From: Bicyclus anynana
Lineage: Eukaryota; Arthropoda; Insecta; Lepidoptera; Nymphalidae
NCBI RefSeq assembly: GCF_947172395.1
Contig: NC_069109.1
Coordinates: 4,444,968-4,508,967, forward strand
Direction: 5' to 3'
Length of the DNA: 64,000 bases
Below the pieces are notes generated by a model. That model was not told where the DNA came from. It saw only the letters and a program-made list of their open reading frames with translations, and did not search any database. A program made the position numbers and the translations under genes. This document shows positions 36,501 to 51,500 of the stretch, piece by piece; within the stretch, counting starts at the first letter, position 1; each line of letters starts with the position of its first letter.

Positions 36501-39500
36501 TCTCATAGTCACGAACAAAATTGTCTGTCATTTTCTGAAGAAAACGAGCTTAAATTTGGTATATATCTTATACTAAACTAGAAGTTTTTGCCCGTTTTTT
36601 ACACCATTCAATTACACAGACTGGTATTTTTACGGAGCTGTTTAACCGACGAACACGATTACAACTATTAAACATCGATACTACGAGAGCCGTGATAGCC
36701 CAGTGGATATGACCTCTGCCTGCGATTCCGGAGGATGTGGGTACGAATCCGGTCCGGGGCATGCACCTCCAACTTTTCAGTTATGTGAATTTTAAGAAAT
36801 TAAATATCACGTGTCTCAAACGGTGAAGGAAAAACATCGTGAGGAAACCTGCATACTAGAGAATTTTCACAATTCTCTGCGTGTGTGAAGTCTGCCAATT
36901 CGCATTGTGCCAACGTGGTGGACTATTGACCTAACCCCTTTAATTGTGAGAGGAGACTCGAGGTCAGCAGTGAGCTGAATATGGGTTGATAACGATGAAC
37001 ATCGATACTATAGAGACAGTTTTTATAATCGCATTAGATCGTTGATCATATACTTTGACAGAAAAGTAACGTCTGGCGAGGCAGGTCCAATACAATAATT
37101 GGTCTGAGGCTCAAACACAAAACAACAAAACAAATAAATTCCCAGTTCGAAATAACGATTTTAGTTTAAACCAGAATCCCTTTTCCAGGATACGGAGACC
37201 ACTGGCAACTTGGCATCAGAGACGGAACTGCAGGAGTGGGCTCCAATGGTGGCCCCGGACATCCGACGAGCAAGGATAAGCAGTCATCCAGATGTTGACG
37301 TATACGATGTGAGTCCTTAAAGTTATAACTATTCTAAGGGCCTTATAAGAAGGCTCAAAGTCGAAAGAAAGAGCGAGCTATGCTTGGAGTTTCTCTGCGT
37401 GATCGAATCAGTAATGAGGAGATCCTCAGACGAACTAAAGTCACTGACATAGCTCAGCGAGTCGCGAAGCTGAAGTGGCATAGTTCGAAAAACCGATGAA
37501 CGTTAGGGTCCCAAGGAGCTGGAATGGCGACCCCGCACCGGAAAGCGCAGTGTTGGTCGACTCCCACTAGCTGGGCTGAGGATATCAAGCAGGTTGCAGG
37601 GAGCCGCTGGATGCTGGCGGCTCGAGACCGTTGTGTTTGGAGGTCCATGCAAGAGGCCTATGTCCAGCAGTGGACGTCCATTCGGCTGATAATGATGATG
37701 AATGATAGTAGAGGATACCAATATAAGACCTTCACCCATCTGATTTACTGAATTAAATTTTTTTTATATCAAGTTAAATATACCAATAAGTATATTGCCA
37801 ATGGGTTGCCTAATTAGTTAAGAATTTGATTATTTTTTACTTTTTACTGGTTTGTTAGCGAGCGACAGTATGAAGCCTTAATAATACGCTAACGTTAGGT
37901 TGACTATTTTTTGCTGTCACAACGTAAATTAAAGTAAATTAAATCGATACTAGTAAGTAGCAGTGGTTTGGTTAATAAATTAAAGTTAAGTAAGAGATGA
38001 TCCAATATTGTATGGAGCCCAGGATCAGTCATTGTACCCCGGCGGAAATAAAAGAAAATATTATTTTAAACTATTTTTGATTATACAAATCTACGAATTC
38101 ACTTAAATTCTTTCGAAATAATATTCATTCTCTCCCAAGAAATGCAACAATATTGGGGGTAATAATGGCGGATTGATGACGTTTTCAATGCAGTAGTCGA
38201 TTTGACGTTTGCTGTCAATTGTCATGTCATAGTTGCTTTAGGGGCGCCATCTTGATATAACTCGAAAACTTGGGTTTTTTAATTTATTTATTTTTATTTA
38301 GTTTATAGTATTATTTCTTTTTAGTAGTAGTAGTATTTATTTCTTTTTATATAGTTTTATTTAGTGACAACCCTGTACCAATGTTCGTAATTAAATCGTA
38401 TATGTTCCTTTGCAATAAGACGAAAGATAAGCGGCTATTGGTCGACAATATATCTTTCTCTAGGCATGAGGTATGTCGTCAACGCATACTAGTTTCACTG
38501 ACGTCACACATAGATACGAATACCTTTTCTGATTGGTCGCAGGTATTCACATGACCTTCGCTTACCTCAATCAGTGAAGTATCACTTGAGGTTACGAATA
38601 AAAAGTTATATAAACAAAAATAACTCGAACCACACAAAAACGTGAGCCAACAAATGAAAAGTTAAATAAACCAATTGAACTTTTTCCCCGATCTACAAGA
38701 AGTTTCTAAACTCAAGTGGTAAAAAACTTTGTACTTCAAATCGATATGGGATAACCCATGTGTAGTAATCCACAAAAAAAGTTTATATGTATAGTTACCT
38801 CATGCATGCGGTTTTGCCTATGGTTAGAACCTGCTTGGAATAATATCAAAAATTAAACGTTTAACTTGAAGGAAAAAAATACGCGTGTCACACGGACACT
38901 GCCATGGTAAAGCTATTGTATAGCATTTTTTATCAACTTATGCAATTATAATTATTTATTCATATTAATTAATTTTATAAACACGGCTAAAACTCACGTG
39001 ACATATGGTCGAAGTATGCCCGACTAGCTTCGATACGGGGCCCTTAGTCATGAGCTGGTTCTTGCAACCAACTCTCAGTTTGGATCGTGCCGCGTTGCGT
39101 TGTTAGCCGTGTTTTTATGATCAATTAGAAATATAATCAGGTAGAAAGAAGAATTGATTTAGAAGGAAAAGCTATTGAGAGATTGAAGATGAACTAGTAA
39201 GAGATTTATTGACTGCAGTAATAAAGATAGGCTGGTCATCATAATCATCATCATCAGCCGATGGACGTCCACTGCTGGACATAGGCCTCTTGCATGGACC
39301 TCCAAGCATAACGGTCTCGATCCGCCAGCATCCAGCGGTTTCCTGCAATCCGCTTGATATCCTCGGTCCACCTACTGCGCTTTCTAGCGCGGGGTCGCCA
39401 TTCCAGCACTTTGGGACCCCAACGTCCATCGGCTCTTCGAACTATGTGGCCCGCCCATTGCCATTTTAGCTTCGTGACTCGCTGAGCTATGTCAGTGACT

Positions 39501-42500
39501 TTGGTTCGTCTGCGGATCTCTTCATTTCTGATTCGATCACGCATAGAAACTCCATAGCTCGCTCCATCGCCCGCTGACTGACTTTGACCCTTCTAGTAAA
39601 GCTGGTATTATGATAATTAATCACAATATATTCTTTCTCAGACTTTGCTGATAAGGCGAGGCAGTTCCGAAGCCATCACCCTGGGCATTCCCATCGAGAA
39701 CGGAGTCGACGTCATCAGGATATTCATTGAGGGAGACGTGGAACACGCAGTGCTGTATCCACCCAGCGATGGTGAGCGCCCCCCCCTAAATATGTCCCAT
39801 AAATAGGACATCTAAATGAAATTAATACAATCATGCAAATTTGTCCGCTTCAGTTTTGATGAGTGCCCTGCATCTATAAAATACCGCTGGGGTTAATTTT
39901 AAACACTCTTTCACCAATGGAAAGCTACATTATCAGCGAATAACATATGCTGTATTTTATCCTTGTATTCCTATGTGATTTTTCTTTATTCTTCACAAGT
40001 TAGTTACATGAAAATCCACACTCAGTTTTCGGTTTTTACACGCCACGGCCAGATCTGGACCAATTAAGTAAACTCAATATGCCCAGCCGAGTATCGAACC
40101 CAGGACCTCCATTATGTAGATCCACCGCGCATACCACTGCGCCACGGAGGTCGTCAAAAATGGGAAATGGGAAATACGCGGGTGAATATAGTACAGTAAA
40201 GAATGTAGTTCCCGGTTTCCACGCAGACAAAGAAGCTGGCTACCGCCAAGCCCATTTACTTGCGAATGTGGCATTAACATTCATTACTTATGTTATTGTA
40301 TAGGGTAGGTATCAGTGTTGGTATAAATAAGAGGGTATTTGATGACTTGAAGTTGACAACACTCAGTTGTTTGTGAGGCAGCGTAGACACCGTCACGCTG
40401 CCAGTCGCGTTAGTGATTTTGTGCAATAACGTTTTGTGTTGTAATTATTGTTTATCGTAAATTGTTTAGTGTGGGCATGGAGAAAGAGAATGCCGGAAAT
40501 GCATTCTAAAGGGATCCCTTAAACCTACCCCCAAGGTCACAAGTCCTGGGACCTGCTCGAGGTGTTTCCTCTACCACAAAATAATAGCATGGCACAATCA
40601 CTATCGCCGTTATCAATTACGTCACACGTAGCCTAGAAATCTAGAAGTGGCATCAGGCACGCCGTTCTATCTATTAAACTCTATAACCCCGGACATAGTC
40701 GTTTGAGATTAATAGCAATTTGAACAACCTTGTTGGGGTAATTCATTATAATGATAACGATTTGCGTCGAGCTCATCTGACTGCAAATTACTTGTTTTGT
40801 GTAACTGATGGGCGATGGCATGCACGTGACGAAATGTAGATTCGCTTTTCATGTGGGAAACCCGGAAACTTAATAGTATTTCATATTTTTTTTATCCTCT
40901 CATTCCTGCAATCCGTCGTGAGACATTTAGCTGGATTTTAAGTAATTATATTAAGGCATGTGAGGTGCCTTAAATGGAAATGGGAAGGAAAAGAACATCA
41001 GACGATAGATGGTCCCAAATTGTTACAAACTGGTACCAACGAGACTCAAAACGCAAACGGGGTAGACCATTAAGAAGGTGGAGTGACGATATAGTCAGGG
41101 TTGCAGGTAAAACATGGCAACGAACAGCCAGAGACAGAATACAATGGCTACAATTGGAGGAGGCTTTCACTGCTACATGCAGTCCTTACAAAAAAGAATA
41201 ATAAAATGAAAAATTAACATTACTAACATAATATAAAAAAATTAGATAATATCAACTAACCCACTAACAATCTATAAAACTTGTAAACCTTAATAATAAG
41301 TTTCTAAAAAATGTCTGTAATTGTAAGAAAATAAAGCTATTTTTATTTTTTATTTTTATTTATGTGAGGTGCAAAATCCAGTGATTTCGCCAAATATGTA
41401 TGTATTTCGCGTGGTTCCCGTTCCCGTAGGAATACGGGGATAAAATGTATGTATAGTAAACCTATAGCCTTCCTCGATAAATGGGCTATCTAACACTGAA
41501 AGAATTTTTCAAATCGGACCAGTAGTTCTTGAGATTAGCACGTTCAATCAAACAAACAAACTCTTAAGCTTTATAATATTAGTATAGATAAAGATTAAAT
41601 ATTAACCAGTGTGAACTAGTAGTAATAATTGTAATTCTTTATCCCCCAGCTCCACAAATAGACATATACAACCAGACGTCAGTCAAGCTGTTCTCACCAT
41701 CATCGAAGACCAGTAGCCTGTCACCGAGGGACGTATACCTGGTCTTCCCTGGCGCTACGCTGGAAGTTGACATGTAAGCATCTCATATTCTACTTGCCTC
41801 AACCACCAACCAACTAAAGAACCCTAAGCTTGGTAATGGCCTCGCGGTAAGCATCACCGGCTGGTCCTCTGAAGAGAACGTCAAGCGACCGTATTGTTGG
41901 TTAATGGCTAACACTCAACAACTAACAGAGTGCGGGGGCTTTGCTATCTTTTCCATATCTCCATCTAAAGTCGTCCACTAAGCTCTCCACTGGAATTTAC
42001 TTCCATTAGCTAATCATAAACATGTTCTCAATTTGATAAAGGCTTTCATAACTTTGAAACAGCTAAACACCCAGTCCCTCTGAAGAGGGACTCTTTTATA
42101 TCGCCACCCAACCTCTCCACGAGACTTCATTTCGTTGACATTGACATGTGCTTAAGTTGACGTTGATAAAGGCATTCCCAAGATTGATGAAGCCAGACCC
42201 AGTCGCTCTAAGGAGATGGAATCCTTCTACATCTCCACCTAACCCCCTAGAGCTATCCATTGCACTTCTCATCTGCGTCAGAGGGATACTCAGAGCCCCT
42301 CACTTGGTTGGATATTAAATTAGCTACCAATATCCTGGAGAAATTATTCGCCAATGTCACCAGGTTGAACTGTTCCAAGCAATACTCGTCTTCCCGAACT
42401 TGTCCGAAGGAATCTACAATACTTGCGCGTTTTGGGAACATGGCAGTCCATTGATGCCCTACACCGACACAAATTGGAGTATCTTTGCAATGAACCATTA

Positions 42501-45500
42501 AAGATTGGCTGATGTTGATCAAGGTATTCCCATACTTGCAAGTGGTGTTTGTCATGCTCTCAAGTTTTGATGATACTGTATCCAAAGGAATTAACACTTG
42601 AACACTCTGGGCATATAACGGCCCAAACATTGTAGCAAGCTATGCTGACACAAACTGGAGTATTTCTACATTGTGCCGTTGCAGATTGGCAGATAACGAG
42701 AAAGGCAACGCATTTGCAAGAGGTCGTAAAACATTGACATGGCCTAAAGTTCTGATGATCCTCTATCTCCACACAGGCTCTCAGTACTGCCGGCAGCGGC
42801 GCCAGCAACGGACACGTCAGCGCTGGTCGGCATGTGGCACCTCAGCGTGCGCTGCGACTCCTGCGAGTACACGCTCAGCGTCACAGCCCGGACGGACCTG
42901 CACTTGTTCGTGGAGACAGCTCCCAGAGGTACTGTGACTCTAGTTTTGCCTGCATCAGTGGCATATATGTCAGCGCTGATTTGGGAGAGGGCAGAAGCAC
43001 TGCCAGAAACAGAATCGAGCCCGACGCGACCTCCAGATGACCTCCTTCACTCTCTCTCTGAGGATGTCTTAGCAAGGGGAGAAGCTCTCACCGTCACACT
43101 CACTCACATACACATACACACACACAAATACAGGGATACTGTGACACGTTACCTTTACACAGTTTGGGCGAGGGCAGAAACTCTGCTAGAATCGAGTCCG
43201 ACGAGCAGATTAACAGTGGGTACCTGAGGATCCTCTCTCTCTCTGTGAGGATGTCTCTTAGCAAAGGCAGTAGCTCTGCCAGAGTCGATCCCAAAGGCTA
43301 CGTAAACGATGGGTACTAAACTTTTCTTTGAGGATGTCACTAAGACGAAACGTCGACCCAGAGAGACATGGTTTATAGGCCGAGTGTATCAGGTATCCTG
43401 ATACCTGAAAATAGTAGTATACCAGGTCGTAATATAAAATCAAGTCTTGGAAAGCTTTCTAATAATGGCTCCCACCTGCCCGCTTTAAGAATGTCTCGTC
43501 AACGACGAATCGTTGTCTTAGAGACATTCTGAGATGAGGTTTATTGGCTGAGTGTATACAAATCCACTTTGAAGAAAATTGAGGTCTAAATCTTAATCCA
43601 TGTTTATGAATATGAAGGTTGACGAGGATAATAACTCCGTAGAGCAGCACGCAACGGAAGCTTTCAAAAAGAATATTCTATTCCCGTTTTTGCCACTTTT
43701 TCACTGAAGGTCCAATCCTATTATCAATAGCGTAAGGTCATAAAGCCTATATTATAGCCTATTTTTATAAACGGACTATTAAAACCAAAAGGATTTTTTT
43801 AATTCATACTAGTAGTCTCTGAAATTAGCGTGTTTAACCAACTGTTCAGCTTTATATTATTAACATAAAACTATAGCTTGGCAAGTTGATGACACACGAT
43901 GATATGCGGGCGACGGGGGGAAAGGAATGCGCGGGTATGAACTCGTGCGCGCGGGGCATTGCTACCCCCCTCCCGGAGAAAGACCTGCTCGGGTGTGAGG
44001 TCATGCGCGCGGGGCAGAGGGAAGGACTGCGCGGGTATGAAGTCGTGCGCGCGGGGCATCGCAACCCCCCCCCCCCCTCACGGACTTATATTTATGTAAC
44101 TTTTTATTCAAGCTATGTTAGTCTACGGAACCAGTACACCGATAAGAATCTCACAAGTAACAAAGTTTTTTTTTTTCAATTCATAATTCGGCACCGCAAA
44201 ACGGGATACAGTACCGCAAAAACATGGCACAAGTTCATTAGCCGTGTACGTATAGCTGTTGATTTAATCACAAACACGCAATTTAGACTTTATTACTATT
44301 GTGATAGAGTTTAAAGTACAATTGTCGGGTAGACAGAAAAAAATTGCCTAAAGTAATCTGTAGTGATTAATTAGAATCATTACATTGTTAGTCGTCTTTT
44401 TGATAGCATTAATATTAAGAGGATGCTTACTGCCTTACTGGTTAGGTTAGGCTGTGTGGTTTCGAATCACGAGGTCCTGGGTACAAATCCTGAGATACTG
44501 AGGTGTTTTTTAAGAAATTTCGAATTATAATTCCGCCAATGCCTCGGAGAGTACGTTAATCATTGATGATAAAACTGTTAGATGTGTTACTAGGTCATGT
44601 AAAATGAGGCGCTCAAAAGAGGAAATTTATAAACAACTTAATGTTAGTTGTGGTCAACAACGAACGTTATTTAAACAAATAATACCCAAATATCGTCTAC
44701 AATGTCGAGTTGTGTATTCAGGAAGTGTAAAAACTATATATACACTAGCGGACGCCCGCGACTTCGTCCGCGTGGAATTTAGTTTTCCACAAATCCCTCG
44801 GGAACCATGGATTTTTCCGGAATAAAAAGTAGCCCATGTGTTAGTTCATGCTATAATATATCTCAATACCAAATTTCAGCTAAATCGGTTAAGTAGTCGA
44901 GGCGTGAAAGAGTATCAAACATTCATATAATTAAAATCATCAGTTTTCGCAAATCTTGGGAAACCATGGATTTTTTCGGGATAGAAAGTAGCCTATGTGT
45001 TAATCCAGAGTAAAATCCATTTCCATTCCAAATTTCAGCCAAATCGCTTCAGTAGTAGCGGCGTTATAGAGTAACAAACATCCAAACATTCATACAAACT
45101 TTCGCGTTCATAATATTAGTAGAATAGGATAAATAAACAATGTAATTAAAGATAAAATAGTACATCTGTGTGCTCAGTGTTGTAGCCTATTATTCGGATC
45201 ACTTTATGCGGTGATTTTGTAGGGACGTAACCGATCTATACTATTACATTATCATTGCCCTACAAAACCACAAACTTTACCTCTATAGAATACAAGTATT
45301 AGTATAGATTTATTAGCTTAAAAAGTCCCACCCTACCATATTAAGTGCATTTGACGGCCTCCGTGGCGCAGTGGTATGCGCGGTGGATTTAATGACGGAG
45401 GTCCTGGGTTCGATCCCCGGCTGGGCAGACTGAGATTTTCTTAATTGGCCCAGGTCTGGCTGGTGGGAGGCTTCGGCCGTGGCTAGGTACCACCCTACCA

Positions 45501-48500
45501 GCAGACGTACCGCCAAGCGATTTAGCGTTCCGCTACGATGTTATGTAGAAACCGAAAAGGGTGTGGATTTTCATCCTCCTCCTAACAAGTTAGCCCGCTT
45601 CCATCTTAGACTGCATCATCACTTACCATCAGGTGAGATTGTAGTCAAGGGCTAACTTGTAAAGAATAAAATAAAAAAAAAATTAGTATAGATTTATTAG
45701 CTCAAAAAGTTCCATATTAAGTGCATTGACCTTTAGACATGTACGGTCAGCAAATTGCAGCAAATTTTAATTGGTTAATAATTTCGTAACGTTTTTTTTT
45801 TTTGCATGCGTATTTGGTGTGTCTTGCTTGCACAAGTCGTTTTTTTTATTTACACGTATAAAGCTTGCATTAGCTAGATCTACCACATTTTATAAAGACA
45901 TTTGTTAGTCCATTATCATAGGTGAATCATCGTTAAAAACCCATTTTCGGCTCACGGTTGAGCACGAGTCTCCTCTCAGAATGATTAGGCTTATAGTCCA
46001 CCACGCTGGCTCAATGCGGATTGGCAGACTTAAAACACGTAGAGAATTAAGAGAATTAGGTATATGCAGGTTTTCTCACGATGTTTTTCCTTCACCGTTT
46101 GAGACGCGTGATATTTAATTTCTTAAATGCACACAACTGAAAAATTAGAGGACCGGATTCGAACCCACATCCTCCGGAATAGGAGGCAGAGGGCTATCAC
46201 GGCTATCACGGCTCAGTATTTAACATATTTGTTCACTGGCCTACACATTTTATGGAAATAGATTTTACTCTGGATTAACACATAGGCTACTTTCAAATCC
46301 GAAATAATACATGGTTCCCGCGGGATTTGTGATAAACTGAATTCCACGCAGACTAAGTCGCGGGCGTCTGCTAGTGAGGATATATCCAATGATGTTTAAT
46401 ACTGTTAGATGTGTTACTGGGTCATGAAAAATGTGTCATTGAAAAGAGGAAATTTCCACATCTCAATTTTAGTTGTAATCAAAAACGAATATCATTTAAA
46501 CAAATAATACCTAAATATCGTCTACAATGTCGATGTAAAACGACAGCCTCTGTGGCGCAGTGGTATGCGCGGTGAATTTACAAGACTGAGATCCGGGGTT
46601 CGATCCCGGCTGGGCCGATTGAGGTTTTTTTAATTGGTCCAGGTCTGGCTGGCGACAAAGACGTACCGCGAAGCGATTTAGCGTTCCGGTACGATGGTGT
46701 GTTGAAACCTAAAGGGGTGTGGATTTTCATCTTCCTTCTAACAAGTTAGCCCGCTTCCATCTTAGATTGCATCATCACTTACCATCAGGTGAGATTATAA
46801 TCAAGAGCTAACTTGTAAAGAATAAAAAAAAAGAAAAAAAAAATATATTATTACATAAATAAATAAATAATGGAATTAAAGACAAAATTGTGCATGTGTG
46901 CTTTTTGTAGCCTATTATTCGGATCACTTTTTGCTGTGATTTTTGTAGTGACATAACCGATCTATAGTATAAAATTATCATTGGGTAGGTATATCTATTC
47001 TTTATGCCGGTTCTTAGACCTTAAGTGCATCAAAGTCAAACATTCATTTATTTCAAATAGGCTTAGTTTACAAGCTCTTTCGAAACGTCAGGTTCATAAT
47101 ATTAAACTTAAGATGATGGTGATAATAATCATTCGAAAACTTAAAATAAAAGTTACGAGGGTTCCAAACGCGCCTTGGTCCGAGAAGATTAGCAATATCT
47201 ATCTGACTATAGCACGCCCAGTACATATAATATTGATCTCGATGTTTTGGCCATGATTTCTAATATCAGCGAAAGACAAATTATTTGACCTTAATTATGT
47301 TTTTATAATTTTTTTATTAAGTTTCAGCACAATGACCTCAGTTTCTCAACACGTGGGCCTTAATATTATCACGAACAAGACAAATATATTCATAGCCCCC
47401 ATAGCTCAACGGTAAGAGCGCTCGGACTCATCACCGAGGGGTGGTGGTTCGATCCCCGTACCGTTGGTCTATTGTCGTACTCACTCCTAACAGTCTTTCC
47501 CGACCAGCTGGAGGGGAATAGGAATATTGTTCATGTTTAAAAAAAAATTATGGCAAATATTCTTTTATAAAAAAAAAAAATCGTGTAGTATGTACCTAGT
47601 ACTCTAACCTGTTTTTGTTTAAAACTCTACTAACGAAATCGTAGACGAGTATGGTCACTGCTGAGCTCGAGTGTCCTCTCAGAATGAGAGGGGTTAAGCC
47701 AATAGTCCACCACGCTGGCCCAATGCGGATTGGCAGACTTCACACACACGCAAAGAATTAAGAAATTTCTCTGGTATGTAGGTTTCCTTCGCCGTTTGAG
47801 ACACGTGATATTTAATTTCTTAAAATGCACACAACTGAAAAGTTGGAGGTGCATGCCCCGGACCGGATTCGAACCTACACCATCCGGAATCGGAGGCAGA
47901 GGTCATATCAATTGGGCTATCACGGCTGTGTAAATAATTCGCATTCCCTCATTTAATTAATTTCCAAGAAAAGTCAATTAACATGATTATAAAAAACATT
48001 TAATATATATTTTTTTATCTTTACAAGTTAGCCCTTGACTACAATCTCACCTGATAGTAAGTGATGATGCAATCTAAGATGGAAGCGGGCTAAGTTGTTA
48101 GGAAAGAGGATGAAAATCCACACCCTTTTCGGTTTCAACACGACACCGTACAGGAACGCTAAATTGCTTGGCGGTACGTCTTTGTCGGTAGGGTGGTAAC
48201 TAGCCACGGCCGAAGCCTCCCACCAGCCAGACCTAGACAAATTAAGAAAATCTCAATCTGCCCAGCCGGGGATCTAACCCAGGACCTCCGTCTTGTAAAT
48301 CCACCGCGCATTCCACTGCGCCACGGAGGCCGTCGCGATTGCGCATGGCGACGCGTCGCCACACCGCACACACTGCTGCATGTAGACTGTATTATCTATA
48401 CTAATATTATAAAGGTAAAGAGTTTGTTTGTTAGTTTGATTGAACTACTGGTCCGATTTGAAAAATTCTTTCTGTGTTAGATAGCCCATTTATCGAGGAA

Positions 48501-51500
48501 GGCTATAGGCTATATATTATCCTCGTATTCCTACGAGAACCACGCGGGTAAAACCGCGCGGCGTTAGCTAATATCATCATATAGCGTGGCGACGCGTCGC
48601 CATGGCATGCGTCGCCACTCCAGAAATCAGTTTTACGTGCGCTTATAGGTGTTTCCCATCAAAAGATACATAAAAATTTAAAAACACAAAAGCATGCACT
48701 ATGAAAATAAATCATAAATAAAAGAAATGTATAACCTTTCGATTTATCGCTGACAGGAATCGGCCATCTTGGCAAAATGGCGTCGCACTCTCTGTGGGTC
48801 AAGGGCACACATATTGCACAGTTCACACTTCACACACACGCGAGGCCCGGTTCGAGATTCAAATGTCGAACGCTTTCCAACGTGACATCATAGACAAATA
48901 TGATTTTTTTTTTATAAGAACGCAAAGAACCTTTGTTATACTGCTGCCACATTCTACTTCCTACTATCCTACTAATATTATAAACGCGAAAGTTTGTATG
49001 GATGTTTGGATGTTTTTACTCTATAACGCCGCTACTACTGAAGCGATTTAGCTGAAATTAGGAATGGAAATAGATTTTACTTTGGATTAACACATAGGCT
49101 AGGATTTTATCCCGAAAAATGTTTATGTATATAATATGTTTATTATGTACTAATGGTATTGTTGATGATATATTAAATGTTTTATAATTTGAATAGTTCA
49201 CACGCAGAGCTTGATCGCTTTCCAAGTTCCAACATGACATTATAGAGCCATAGACAAATGTTTTTTTTTTTTGTTTTATCACAACGCAAAGAACCTATTT
49301 ACATAGTTCTCGTTTGTATTGATGATATATTTTATATTATATTGTATGTTTATACGCCTTTTATCGATATTATAATGAAGGTCATTTATATAATTACTGT
49401 TTTTATATGTTTTAATGGCAGTGTTGATGATTGATGAAATGGTTACAGTATATTATTTTCAGAAAGGCAATAATTATTTATTAGCTAACGTTACGTACAT
49501 TTTTATTTAATATCATTTATTTTGTATGTTTAATTAAGTTCTTACACTTGAAATATTTTTAATTCTCGTTACAAAATCACCATAGAAGACGGAAATTTTA
49601 CCATAACCTACCACCATACCATAGATACGTGCGAAGATCAGCTGTTAACACACTACAAATAAAGGCAGATATTTTGGCGCGAAAAGTAATTTGATAATGA
49701 CAGATGTCAGCGCGAAATTTACATCAAAAAATTGCCGTGGCACAGACCAAAAAACATTTTGATTAAAACCCCTTAAAAATACACCATAGACAAAAAGATG
49801 TAAACTTTTTCGAACACACGAATCAACCTTTGCTCGTCAATGACCTCACTATAGTTTTTGCCAAAATGGCGGACTTTTCGGCGGGAAACACTTGGCGTTC
49901 TACCGACGTCTATTGACAAACTAAGTTCAAACGCAAACATTATTTATGTATGTTATCTTTAATTAACCTATAGACGTACACATAAATATAATATAGCAAC
50001 AAATGACGCGTGTGTATTAGGGGTACGCAGTGCAAGTAAAAACGAAACATTTTAAAATTAACTTCTGTACAATAGTATAAATCGATTTTTACAAAGAATT
50101 ACCAGGTAGCCCTATTTTTAACCGAGTTCAAAAAAAAGGAGATTCTCAATTTGACGCTTTTTTGTGTTTGTTACCGCATAACTTCGTCATTTATTAACCA
50201 ATTTCAAAATTATTTTTTTTGTTTGAAAGAGTATACTTCCAGATTGGTCCCATTTAATTTTCGTGAAAATCGATTCAATGATTTTGTGTTAAAATGAAAA
50301 TAACGAAATGGCCCGTTCACTGAACGAAAGCGCCACAGTACGGGCAGTTTCGTTATTTTCATTTAAACACAAAATTACTGAACCGATTTTTATGAAAATT
50401 AATTGCTAGGACACACTAAAAACGACATCTTTTTAACAAAAAAAATTATACCGACTTATAAATCACAGAAATAAACTAAATAGCGAAAAATATCATCGTA
50501 TATGCTACCATCTGATCACCTTGAAGGCGGTGCCAACACAGTGTTGCATTAACTAAACCCGATTAAATCATAAACTTTTAGGATTTAAAGACAGTTTTTT
50601 TCCGTGGTTCTTTTAGAAACGGCTTCAATTAATACGTCACTGGCTTGGCACCGCCTTCAAAGTGATCAGAAGGTAGCACGTACGATGTTATTTTTTGCTT
50701 TTTAGTTTATTTTTGTGATTTTGAAGTCGGTTCAATTTTTTTGTTAAAAAGATTTTATGCAAGAATATTTTTTTTTCAACAGTGTGAGTTCCGAATTCGT
50801 CTCTATCTATAGTATCGACTTAGACAAAGAGAGATAGAGACGAAATCAAAATCCTTACTCAAGTTATAAATTTAAGTTAAAATTATTCATTACAGACTAA
50901 CGCTACGGAACCAAAACATTGTTACGTAGACACTCTTTACGTAAAATACAATAGTTTATCATGAGTTATTTTCATTAATTAGGCCCCGATAAACAGGTTT
51001 AAAAATACAGTATACAAAACTAATCAATAGATAATAAATAAAACTAACTGTCTGTTCTTATATTTCAAAATAAAGTCTGTGTTTTTGCAAGTGCTAACAG
51101 TTATTACAACCCATATTCGGCTCACTGCTGAGCTCGAGTCTCCTCTCAGAATGAGAGGGGTAAGGCAAATAGTCCACCACGCTGGCCCAATGCGGATTGG
51201 CAGACTTCACACACGCAGAGAATTAAGGTAATTCTCAGGTATGCAGGTTTCCTTACGATGTTTTCCTTCACCGTTTGAAACACGTGATATTTAATTTTTT
51301 AAAATGAACAAAACTGTAAAGTTGGAGGTGCATGCCCCGGACCGGGTTCGAACACACACCCTCCGGAATCGGAGGCAGAGGTCATATCCACTGGGCTATC
51401 ACGGCATTGATACAGTTATTTACACTGACATTGTCTGTCTGTGTGATTATGCGTGATAACCATTGAAACGCTTGAACTGATTTAAATAGGACTTTCACAA

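Noticed and set aside
36225..36581. 118-codon open frame over exon 6
   Set aside because: It reads exon 6 in another frame; the exon's own frame matches both neighbours.
40322..40367. TATA plus Inr promoter
   Set aside because: TATAAATA and TCAGT are about 43 nt apart, too far for the usual 25-31 nt.
42253..42808. Minus-strand cysteine-containing frames as a gene
   Set aside because: Interesting as a repeated motif, but there is no start context, splice site or homology strong enough to call a gene; kept only as a finding.
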